This document shows, piece after piece, positions 55,158-64,000 of a stretch of 64,000 nucleotides of DNA. The translations under genes and the position numbers were made by a program. This DNA comes from Sodiomyces alkalinus F11 (Eukaryota; Ascomycota; Sordariomycetes; Glomerellales; Plectosphaerellaceae). The stretch covers positions 62,001 to 126,000 of the forward strand of contig NW_021167090.1 in the NCBI RefSeq assembly GCF_003711515.1, written 5' to 3'. The notes beneath the pieces are model-generated. The model saw nothing but the letters and a program-made list of their open reading frames with translations, made no database searches and was not told where the DNA came from. Each line of letters begins with the position of its first letter. Within the stretch, counting starts at the first letter, position 1.

Positions 55158-56984
55158 GCTGCTGCTATTCTTGTTGCACGACAACCGAAAAGGAACAGGG
55201 GAGGCGGGATTTTCCTCGTAGCGAAGCTGCTGAGACGGGGTGGTATCCCATTGCCCCGTCTCTTCCAACTCGGGGACATCCTCTGTTTGGTCTGTAGCGG
55301 AGACTAGAAACCGGGTCTCCCGTTCGACGTTTGTCTTGCCGGCGGTTTGCGCTTCGAGCTGTCGGGAACTCTCTAGTCGAACTCTTACTGACCGAACGCC
55401 TCGGGAAGGACTGCTGAGATCCTCTCCAAAGGCTGGTGGTCTCCTGATGCGCAACTTCTCATCCGGCGTGGATGGTATCACGTCACCCCGAGGCCGTCTT
55501 TGACGCTTGGGGGAATTACTCCCGGGTCCGTGGACATCATCAGTCCCGATAGCCCTCTTAGACCCGGCGCGCATACCTGATGGCGGCGGGCTACCGGCAT
55601 TCCTCCCTTCGGTGTGAGAAATAACTTCACGTACCCTGCTTTGAGGGGACGCTTGGTTCTCAGGACCCTCCAAGTCGATCTCCTCCCCCGTGGACTCGTC
55701 CCCGTCATCATCGTCTGACTCCTCAAATTCTTCCAAGGCGGCGACGAAATCGCGTAGAGTGATATCGTAGCACTTGCGCAGTTGGTCAGGGGCGTTGGGG
55801 AGCCTTTTCAAATCGAAGCCAAGTCTCTTCGCAACTGCGGACCAATTCACCTCACCGGAGAATTGTTTGACGGCTTGGTGGAGCTGGAACAAGTCCACAG
55901 GCTCACCAAAGATCTTTGGATTCAAGTCCGGTCTGTCGTTTCCTATCGTACTGAAATATTCGGCCAAGTCGTCGAGAAACCGCGTCTGTTCCTCCTCGAC
56001 CGGCCCGTCGTCTCGAGTAACGTGGGCCTCACGAGGGTCATCCGCTATCATTTGCGGCTGATCGCGAGGACGAGTGTAGCCCGTGTCGTTTTCGTTTCTA
56101 TCGTTCGTGTTTTGAGGCGGCGCAGTCCTAATACCACCGGCAGCTTGCGATGTTCCATGTTGAACACTGGAGTGTCGTACCCGCGGGGGCTGTTGTTTCC
56201 TGGGAGCGGGATCAGGGAGCCGATCTAAGCCCGCGAGCTGCAGCAATTGTTCGTCTGGCAGCCCCGAAAATTTCTTGACCCATCTGTTTCTCCACGAGTC
56301 CAAAGTGTGGCGGTCATTCTAGCAAGTGTTAGCCCATAAGAACGACGCAACACCCCCCTTTGTTTTGGCCACATTATATCCATCAACCCCATCAAACTTG
56401 TAAATGCTTACTATATTCTCCAGGGCCTTGTACATAAGATTTCCCGAGGGGGGGAATGTGTCTCTCCGGGCTAGAACCCAACTTATGAGACAAGCGTCGT
56501 CATCGCTTGTAAATTTTGTGCGTGTGGCCCGGTTGGGGGCGGACGATCCCACAGGGCGGGCTTTGCCGACAGGGAGGCCGATGCGATACTTGTCTGGGTC
56601 TTGCGGCGAACCCTTCTTCACCGAATCCTCTATGAACTTCCACGATATGGAACCCTTCGGAACATCGTTTCTGACATGGTCAGCGACGAGGTAGTGTGCA
56701 TCCGCTTCTCTGTTCACCACGCTGCCGCCGTTTTGCTGCATTAGGTTAGCATATCTCATCCTTGATATCACCGTGGTCTGTGCAGAAACCAGTGGCGCAG
56801 GAGACTGATGCCTATTCACCAAAGATCATGGGATAGAGGGCAGGGTACTCACCTGAATATGGGAAAGCAAAGTAGGTCTCATAGGAACGCGGTGGGCAAC
56901 CCAGAACTTGAGGTCTTTAAATAGATGACCGCCTCCACCAGCATCCTGAGATTCAACCCCATCGTACACGATGGGATACGCCAT
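54399..56984 (-). CDS. rap1: Telomere protein Rap1 (BRCT, Myb, ARID-like, C-terminal domain)
   Basis: Three exons are inferred, 56984-56853, 56735-56412 and 56318-54399 (791 aa), all phase 0. A BRCT domain covers about 1-90 (VYDGVESQ ... LLSHIQQNGGSVV ... HYLVADHV ... GSISWKFIEDS). A Myb domain covers about 115-172 (KFTSDDDACLISWVLARR ... NDRHTLDSWRNRWVKKF). An ARID-like segment follows at about 264-352 (IFGEPVDLFQLHQAVKQFSG, then NWSAVAKRLGF). The end matches the Rap1 C-terminal interaction domain. Between them is a Ser/Asn/Gln-rich linker with a long poly-Asn tract (about 536-570). Rap1 caps telomeres and modulates telomere length and silencing, binding DNA directly or through a TRF-type partner. 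Intron 1 offers a second in-frame acceptor that would add 14 residues in the BRCT. Confidence 0.88.
55065..55167. repeat. Trinucleotide repeat (GTT/AAC)n encoding poly-Asn in Rap1
   Basis: About 34 codons, nearly all AAC with scattered AGC on the coding (minus) strand, encode an Asn tract interrupted by Ser. Neighbouring CTG-rich codons (54845-54895) encode a Gln-rich stretch. Length variation among isolates is likely. Confidence 0.9.
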
Positions 56985-58016
56985 CTCGACTTCAACTCTT
57001 GGTTACGACGAGCATAAGAATTCGGCATGAATGCCCGGGGGTGGCGCCGTGCGAGGGAAACAAGAAACAACAAAGCGACGATGCCGATGGGTTGCGTAAT
57101 TTCGTCAGATGGTGATCGATAAGTGAGGGATGAGAGCCTACATATACTGTTCTCGGAATCGTCCGAGGAACAACGTTGCTGAGAGGCGATAGGGACGGAT
57201 GGGCCGAGGGCTGTGATGAAATGGTGAGAGTGGTTGTGGTCTCACATGGGTTTGGGGATAGATAGATACTTAAGGTTAGGACATGAAACACTAACCCTTT
57301 GGGGTGTATGTACGGTTATATAAACAAGCCCGAGGTCAAAGGGACATCGATATCGAGAAAGCAAAGGTAAGGTGGCAAACAGTACAACACGATGAGCCAC
57401 CGAATATGATAAGGTGAGAACAGCCTTTATATCATGAATTATGCTGAGAAAGCCGAAGACAGACATAGATGACCTCCCTTCTTTTGTGATCACGGTGCCC
57501 CAACGCGTGACAGGCATATATCGAAAACATCGCGAAGTCACGTGTCCCGGTGACTTGGTAGATTTATGCGACCCCCGTATAATGCATATCTCTGGCATGA
57601 GGCCCATCTATTGAAGTTTCATCCCTCCGGTATAGCGATGTTAAGAGTCCGTGGGATCTGGGATCACAGCTCATCATGCTGTCGCCGCCAGACAAGATAC
57701 TCTAGACTCTCTGCAGAAAATAAGAAGAAAGAACTCCTTCTTCTTTCTTTCTTTCTTATCTCTTCTCTTTCTTCTTTTTTTTCCTTTTCCTTTTTTTTTG
57801 TTTTGTTTTGTTCATGAGGGTCAAGGAGCACTCACGTGGCAAAGCGTATATAGAGAGGTCTCACCTGTTCATACAGGGGTTCCGGGGCTTCAGCTGACGA
57901 ATCTCATCATTTGATGACGACCCGAACCCTCACCAAGACAAACTGAAGCTGAAGACAACGTCCTGACAAAGACAGGCCGGGTAAAGCATGAGCCGCATGA
58001 CACTTCACTCGAGAAC
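56985..58016. other. Divergent intergenic, Rap1 and Swf1
   Basis: No gene was seen. Pyrimidine-rich TTCTTTC tract at 57738-57810, and CACGTG cores at about 57539 and 57834. Confidence 0.45.
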
Positions 58017-59452
58017 ATGGGAATCGTCCGTACCATAGCACTTATTGTGCTTGGGATTTCCTTCTTTGTTTTTGTTCTTTTTTTCGGAAGACTTCCTGCT
58101 CTGAGGTGAGTGCGTCAAGTGCTCGACCTATTACTTACTCCTGGAATTTTATTATAGCTTCAGGGTTATGCCATTCTCACAGCATCTTGACACTGACATG
58201 GTACAGGCGTACTCCTATAGCGACCCTGCACAAATGGGTTTTTCTACATATCCCTCATGGCCTCGTTGCGTTGGACGAGGTCGTCACCGGCCGTCGCTTG
58301 ACCCGGTCCTTAGCAAGGTTCATTGATTACATGATCCATGATCGCCATCCTACCATCGTGGTAAGTCCGACTTCCAAAGAGGAGGAGAAACTTCTCTTCT
58401 AGCCAGGCGTGCATCAAGAAACATCAGGAAACTTATATTCCCCAACCTAGATATTCTTCCTGAGCCTACTCGTGGGAGGCGAATACCTCTATCTCCCCTC
58501 CGCATGGCCCATGATGTCGACATGGCACCGAGTCGCCGGAGCCATCGTAATCCTCCTCCCGTATGTGTTCCTCTATCTCTCCGTCATGGCCGACCCGGGA
58601 TATATCACGCCGGAGAACCACGCGTACTACATGTCCCTCTACCCGTACGACTACTCCATCTTTCACCCGGGCCAGGAGTGCAGGACCTGCGGCTTCTTGA
58701 AACCTCCGAGGTCCAAGCACTGCAGCATCTGCAAGCGCTGCGTCGCCAGACTCGACCACCACTGCATCTTCATCAACGGCTGCGTCGGCTATGGCAACCA
58801 CCGCTGGTTCGTCCTCCTCCTCCTCTCCACCGCCTTCCTTACCGCCTATGGCGCCCTGCTGGGCTTTTCCCTGCTTTCCAACCTCATCACCTCCCGCTAC
58901 CCGGATTGGTCCCTCTGGCCGCCCCGGAACATGGATATTACGCGCTACCTCCTCATCTGGTCCTGGGGCCTGCAGGACAACGTCAACATGGGCGCCGTCT
59001 CCCTCCTCGCCGCCCTGACGTCCCCGCTCGTCTGGGGCCTCCTCGTCTACACCGTCTGGCTCATCTACTGCGGCACCACCACCAACGAGTCCCTCAAGTG
59101 GTCTGACTTGAGGGACGACATGGACGACGGCCTTGTCTTCAAGCGCCGCATGTCTCCCGACCGGCCCCGCGACACCCGCCTCGAGTCTACCTGGACCCGC
59201 TGGCCCCTCGACGCCCAGCAGGTCCTGGTTCGCACCGACGACGGCATGCCACCTGGCCCCGGTGGGCCCGGCGAGGGCGCGTGGGACCGCGTCTGGAATA
59301 TCAGGGGTGTGGAGAACCTATACGACATGGGGTTTTGGGATAACCTGATGGATGTTTTCGTGCGGGATTACTCCTTTGGTGCGAGCCGCGAGCAACCTGC
59401 CGTCGAGAATGACACGCGGAGAAGAAAGGCGCCCAAGACATCTCGCTTCTGA
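58017..59452 (+). CDS. swf1: DHHC palmitoyltransferase Swf1
   Basis: Three exons are inferred, 58017-58105, 58207-58360 and 58451-59452 (414 aa). The cysteine-rich domain ECRTCGFLKPPRSKHCSIC, followed by KRCVARLDHHCIFINGCVGY, holds the DHHC signature at 183-186 with catalytic C186. Four hydrophobic spans are visible: residues 5-25, about 110-127, after the DHHC (RWFVLLLLSTAFLTAYGALL) and near 260-275 (VSLLAALTSPLVWGLLVYTVW). ADPGYITPENHA is typical of the Swf1 branch. In yeast Swf1 is an ER enzyme that S-palmitoylates cysteines next to transmembrane segments, for example in SNAREs, protecting them from degradation. Exon 1 encodes only the first membrane helix. The gene is divergent from rap1 and convergent with aha1. 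Confidence 0.9.
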
Positions 59453-60014
59453 GGGACGCATGTTAGGGAAATTCCCTCGTGAAGAGACTTACGGGGTCTT
59501 GGTATGAGCTACCATATCAATGTCCGAGGTCTGGCTGGCATGCTTCGGGAGCAATCGATGTTGATTAGTGCATAATATGCCAATGGAGTAGGTTAGCAAC
59601 AATTCGCGTGTCTTTTTATGACGGTGACCTTTGCTAGAAAGAGAAAGAACCGTAGCAGTTTGGCTCCATTAACCTTAGTGCCCTGAGTGAGTGGTAGGTC
59701 CCGACCAAAGACTGACCATGCGGGAGATGTCACATGCGGACGGGGACAGCGAGCACATTTATTATCAAGCGTATTTTTCATTTAACGTTTCTCATGAGCC
59801 TCATTCCCAACCGGGCGCCCTAGACCGAACCGTGGAACCAGTGTTTCTGGTATCCTGGGCAGCCTCAAATGAATCTTCCTCGCACCCACCATAAACATGG
59901 GTGTCCATGTGACGAGACCTCGCGGCCGTGTGTCACCGGTAACCCAATACATATCTACGTATCTTCTACTTGCGTCATATTCGTAACCAATCCAACCCTT
60001 CGAGACAAGGTCAC
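59453..60014. other. Convergent intergenic, Swf1 and Aha1
   Basis: No gene or repeat of note was seen; expected to hold both 3' UTRs. Confidence 0.5.
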
Positions 60015-61216
60015 TTACAGGATGGTCCCGAAACTACATAGTATGGCGAGGTTAGTGAACGACCACGGAAAACGGATTGGGGATGGAGGCGCCAACTTAC
60101 CCGAATGTGCGCTTGATGCTATTGATATAATACTCCTCCCAATTCCGCTTGGTAACGTCCTCCTGGCCGACGGGGACGCCTTCCCAAGACACTCTCATGA
60201 CGGTAACGTGGTCAACATCGTTCTGGTCGAACTCGATGGCCAGCTTGGAGAAGTGACCGGCAGGCCACTGCTTCAACCTCCATCTCTGCACGATCGTCTT
60301 GGGCGGGCTGAGCTCGACGTACTCGCCCTCGACATTTCCATCAAAGAGCTCGAACTTGCCTCCCTGCTTTGCGCCCTCGAAGACCTTCGGGGGTGCCCTG
60401 GTGAAGGCAGCGATGCGTCCCGGGTCGGTAAAAGTCTGGTACAGTTCATCGGCCGAAGTGCGGAATTCGGTCGAGTCGTTCAAAGTGACAGTGTTGACGA
60501 TGCTACCGCTGTTCTTCTGGGTTGTCGAGCCGGAGCTGACACCAGTCGTCTTGGACGGCTGTGGGAGAGTGCGAGGCGTGGAGAATCCACTCGACGGGTT
60601 CGAGCCCGGAGCGTGCTGTATATCCTTGCCGTGCTCTGCAATGAGGGCTCCTGAGAGCTGCTGGAACTCTTTCCTCAGTTGCGGGACGATCTTGGACCGG
60701 ACAAGGTCCTTGACTGGCTGCTTCTCCTTGGACTCGGAGTAGATGTCAATGTCAAACTACGGAGAAAATCATTAGCTATATCATCCTAGTCGCACTTCTG
60801 AGGTCCCAAAGCCTTACTCACCACGTACTCATCCTCCTCGGTGTCGTGGGCGACCTCGGGGACAGTGATGGTTCCCGAGACTTCGGGAGCATCGGGAGCA
60901 CTACCTGGATGAGGCATTAGGGGATTGTCATGACCATTGGGCGGGGAAAAGAGAAAAAGAAATCCCCAAGGCAAAAAAAGACGATATACGTACCAGTATA
61001 CTCCAGGACGATCTTGACGTCGTAGATAGTAATAACTTTACCCTTCCTCTGACTGACATCCACATCGCCGTCCATGCTCACGAGCTTGTTGATCTTCGCC
61101 ATGACGCCGCCATCCTCCGCCTCAAGCTTTTGGACGGCAGCATCAAGGTAGTCCTTGGCCCATGCCGAGGCGTCCTTATTCACCCAGTGCCAGTTATTGG
61201 GGTTGTGAAGAACCAT
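60015..61216 (-). CDS. aha1: Activator of Hsp90 ATPase Aha1
   Basis: Four exons are inferred, 61216-60994, 60904-60822, 60756-60101 and 60033-60015 (326 aa). The last exon encodes only the end of KRTFGFGTIL. The N-terminal domain opens MVLHNPNNWHWVNKDASAWAKDYL, with the conserved NNWHW that stimulates Hsp90, and continues through KVITIYDVKIVLEYTG. A Pro/Ser/Thr linker separates it from the C-terminal AHSA1 domain (LNDSTEFRTSADELYQTFTD ... VEGEYVELSPPKTIVQRWR ... VTKRNWEEYYINSIKR). Aha1 is a cytosolic co-chaperone that binds the Hsp90 middle domain and speeds ATP hydrolysis, helping clients such as kinases mature. A possible heat-shock element lies about 95 nt upstream. Confidence 0.95.
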
Positions 61217-61307
61217 TTTTTTCCCGGGGTGGTTTATGATCGCTAGTCTGACGCGGGAGCTGCGCGAGATGGTTGGCTTCTAACTTGGCTCAATTGAGGT
61301 TAGCGAC

Positions 61308-61325
61308 GAACGTTCCTTTTCGGAA
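61308..61325. promoter_or_regulatory. Candidate heat-shock element upstream of aha1
   Basis: The sequence GAACGTTCCTTTTCGGAA contains an inverted GAAnnTTC pair followed by TTC and GAA in altered spacing. It lies about 92-109 nt upstream of the aha1 ATG, where it may be promoter or leader. Yeast AHA1 is induced by heat, so Hsf1 control is plausible, but the match is imperfect. Confidence 0.3.
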
Positions 61326-61727
61326 AGAGCACGAATTATAGGTCTTTGGGGAAAGAATTGGGTTCTGGATCAGTAGTGGTCGTAGACCGCAGCTTCGTCA
61401 TCAATGAAGGGAGTACAAGTCACTCTATGACTGGTGCCAGCTGATGTATCATCATGTAGAACGTGGGGTGGAGGAGGATCGTGGGGAAATATAAAGAAGC
61501 AGAGAGTGTGCCTACCTGTGGACGAGTGTTGATATTGTTATCTCATTCTCAGGAGAGATTAAAAGGCGGGAGAAGGGGTGGAAATACCCAAGAAAAAAAG
61601 AAGAACGAAGAAAAAAGATGTCGAAGCTGAGATGTGAAAAGAAAGCTCTAGAATCTGATTTTTTGAGGACTGTGGGTACTGAAGTACATGGCTCTCGCTC
61701 GGGGAAAGTTCGGATTATAACGTAAGG

Positions 61728-61749
61728 TAAGGTAAGGTACCTTACCTTA
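61728..61749. repeat. Perfect 22-bp palindrome centred on GGTACC
   Basis: The half TAAGGTAAGGT (61728-61738) is mirrored exactly by its reverse complement. The same TAAGGTA/TACCTTA heptamers recur at other intergenic sites in the window. Confidence 0.8.
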
Positions 61750-63930
61750 GCCTTGCTTGTGCCTTATCGGTCGCCACCCATCACATGCATCCAATGGAAA
61801 CGGACGATTGCGGGGTAAACAACATCCAAGTGTGGAAACGGGCCTAACGCCTTGCACCACCATCCATCTCCTTTTGCTGTTGAAGGCGTCTCCTCACAAT
61901 AATCCGCATTCCACCGTCTCGTCCACGAAGAATTCGAGCTCGTTTTTTTCTTCTTCTTCTTCTTCTTCTTCTCCTTCTGTTTTTTCTGATACATGCGTTA
62001 CTTCCCCTCCCACAGAACATACAACACCATAATGACAGGGACCCCTTTGCACATCTACTCTTGCCCTCTGGCCGCCTGTCTCGGAAATTCTCTGCGGTCC
62101 AGTGGACTTGAAGCCGGTGATCTGATGCAATCTAGGTTTTCTGACATTCTGACATTGGTTCACAGAAAGAGATTTATGTAGCCGTCTCTTGGACGCTTCA
62201 CCTTTCAAATTACGCTGGGCGGCCAAGCAATGAGATGCTCTTTGTCATCAGGAGAAGGCGCTGTTCTAAAAATACCAATCAACGCTCCCTCGAGGTCGAC
62301 ATACATATGTAGGCGGGGTTGGCCGGGACATGCCGACTGGGTGGGCGAGACTTTTCATCTCCAGCCAGATGCAGGGTCGGGTTTCCTGACCATCTATCCA
62401 CTGCCTAACCGACGAAGTTCAGAAATCGTAATGATTCCCTAGGGACAGACCACCCAGAGCCTACAACCGAGGTATTAGGACGAAATGGGTTTCCACATTC
62501 GAAGTCGTGGCGCGGTCGTGACCCTTATAAGCTCGCGCGGAAGAAAGATTTCCCACACAATATCAGGAACGAGATCCGAGATACCGAGAGTTGGGCTTAA
62601 CTGCCGTGGAGACCTGGAGACCCTTATAAAGGTCACTATTAATATCATGCTTCCCGCAACCGCCAGCGGTTGGATGTGCAGATTCATCATCAATGCCGAG
62701 CGGAAGACTGAGGTGCTGGGACTTTAATAACGTGCAGAAAGGGGCGACATGAACCTGTCGGAGGCCCCTGGACTGTGCCTAATAAGCGATCTGGACTGCA
62801 GCTACATACATATCCGTGCTTCGCACGAAACACGTCCTCTTCGGTAGCGGACTGTGAGTTTGCCGGACTTGGTTGCGCCGTATTAATTCCCTTGCATCCC
62901 AGCACAATACCATTGTGACATCCCCGCGTTGGGAGCAGCTCATCGAATCTTAGGTCTGTCGATGCGCTATGGTTTCCACAAAAAGGCCCCACCAGGTCTG
63001 AGAGTCGAACGATTTTGTCCCGAACATGCAGAACTCAGAACTAAGGAACCAAGCGAAAGGGTTCTACGAAGCACGGAGTAATCACATATGTACTGGGTCT
63101 CTCGAGGCTTGTTTGGATCCACGAGAGGGGGGGGGCCCATGAGACAGTTAAGCGCCTACACCGTCAAAGCCCCTCTTGAGGAACCCATCGTCCAATCAAG
63201 ACCCTGATATGCATCGAAGGGTTCCCCAGCATGATCCAAGAATAGAACAGGCCGCATCATCCCCAGCCAATGGACGTCATCCGCGGCCCCGTCGGTCCCC
63301 ATACGGTTTTACCAAGATTGGCTTGGTTCAATCGGGAGACCTTCTTGGCTACAGAGCCGATGCCATGCTGTTCGCTGCAGCTTCTTCTGCCTTGTCATGC
63401 GGTGTCTGAACGGAGCTACGTCGTTATTCGTATGTACGCACGTCGAACCGAAAGGGAGAAGAAGATCGACGAAACGGAGTCGATTCGACGCTTCTTCAAC
63501 GTCTTCGTCCCCAGCGTGCTGCCCAAGGATGTCGATCGAAGGTGCTTGATGGGATCATCGGGAATGGCGAGCCCACGCGGCCTCCATCCATATTCATGCT
63601 CTACACGTACACGTACACAGTACGATATTGCCCTTGGTATCTCTGAAAGTATTGTGTGGTGGTACAGACACGGTCATCATCCAGAAAACAAACAGCAGAT
63701 GGCCTAGACTCGTGTCTGGGACTTCATCCATGATCCGTCGACATCCAAGCGGTCTGCGATCCCCGTTTGTTCTTTTTGCTTTCCGTTACGGGACTTGGTT
63801 CCCCTACAACGCACCAATATTTACCGATCAAGGGCAATCCGCCAAGACGACTTGGTAGAGCGAGAGAAAACGGAACCTCAACGACGAGACCCCAACCACC
63901 GGAACACCCAACGTCCCACCAACCCCTGAC

Positions 63931-63963
63931 CGTCCACCCACACCCACACCCACACCCACACCC
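63931..63963. repeat. (CCCACA)n tract at window end
   Basis: Several CCCACA hexamers run together near the right edge of the window, with surrounding C/A-rich sequence. No telomeric TTAGGG pattern is present. Confidence 0.7.
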
Positions 63964-64000
63964 AACCCACCCATCCATGAAGTCCTGCTTATCCATCATC

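Larger units (their letters stand above)
61217..64000. other. Right-end region with no recognised gene
   Basis: About 2.8 kb without a protein or RNA gene I can support. It includes the aha1 promoter, a 22-bp palindrome at 61728-61749, TTCTTC-type repeats at 61947-61975, and a (CCCACA)n tract near 63931-63963 at the very end. Short open frames on both strands are unfamiliar. Confidence 0.4.

Noticed and set aside
63900..64000. Telomere or subtelomere at the right edge
   Set aside because: The tract is CCCACA-type, not CCCTAA; a window edge is not evidence of a chromosome end.
1..64000. Secondary-metabolite cluster or defence system
   Set aside because: No polyketide synthase, NRPS, terpene cyclase, NLR-like or CRISPR features were found; neighbouring genes are mainly unrelated housekeeping genes.

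Overview
The window is nuclear DNA from a filamentous ascomycete (Pezizomycotina). The signs are short GT-AG introns, mostly 50-140 nt, with CTAAC/CTGAC-type branch points. The genes are compact, on both strands and separated by 0.3-9 kb, and the gene set is typical of moulds: TamA-type regulator, CRH cell-wall enzyme, Rap1 with BRCT and Myb domains, and a Kar5/Tht1 homologue. I cannot fix genus or class. All gene models below were spliced by eye and checked for reading phase and family fit. No tRNA, rRNA, CRISPR array or intact transposon was recognised.

Layout. 0.5-3.1 kb: TamA/Dal81-like zinc-cluster regulator (-), behind a leader rich in GATA sites. 7.5-8.7 kb: SIRT5-type sirtuin (-). 9.4-10.7 kb: CAD-type zinc alcohol dehydrogenase (-). 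12.9-14.2 kb: GPI-anchored GH16 CRH transglycosylase (-). 14.2-23.1 kb: gene-poor stretch. 23.1-25.4 kb: tyrosinase with signal peptide (+, 8 exons). 26.3-27.9 kb: CorA-like membrane protein (-). 28.8-30.0 kb: Yju2/CCDC130 splicing factor (+). 30.7-31.9 kb: Ubc8 E2 enzyme (-) with extraordinary micro-exons. 33.6-34.7 kb: panB (+). 35.0-35.5 kb: atg12 (-). 36.6-38.9 kb: phenylalanine ammonia-lyase (+). 40.0-42.2 kb: Dbf4 (-). 43.2-44.8 kb: mitochondrial aminopeptidase Icp55 (+). 45.4-47.0 kb: SREBP-type bHLH regulator (-). 48.9-49.6 kb: secreted LysM protein (+). 52.0-53.9 kb: Kar5 (+). 54.4-57.0 kb: Rap1 (-). 58.0-59.5 kb: Swf1 palmitoyltransferase (+). 60.0-61.2 kb: Aha1 (-). 61.2-64 kb: no gene recognised.

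The genes do not form one pathway or a secondary-metabolite cluster; most are housekeeping genes in divergent or convergent pairs (Dbf4/Icp55, Rap1/Swf1 and Atg12/PAL divergent; panB/Atg12, Kar5/Rap1 and Swf1/Aha1 convergent). The most striking observation is the ubc8 gene. Restoring the conserved E2 sequence with canonical splice sites needs exons of 8 nt, 3 nt and 1 nt. Other points of note are an 18-bp perfect hairpin two bases after the PAL stop codon, a dispersed intergenic 9-mer family (TACGGAGTA/TACGAAGTA), long palindromes built from TAAGGTA, and a poly-Asn tract in Rap1.
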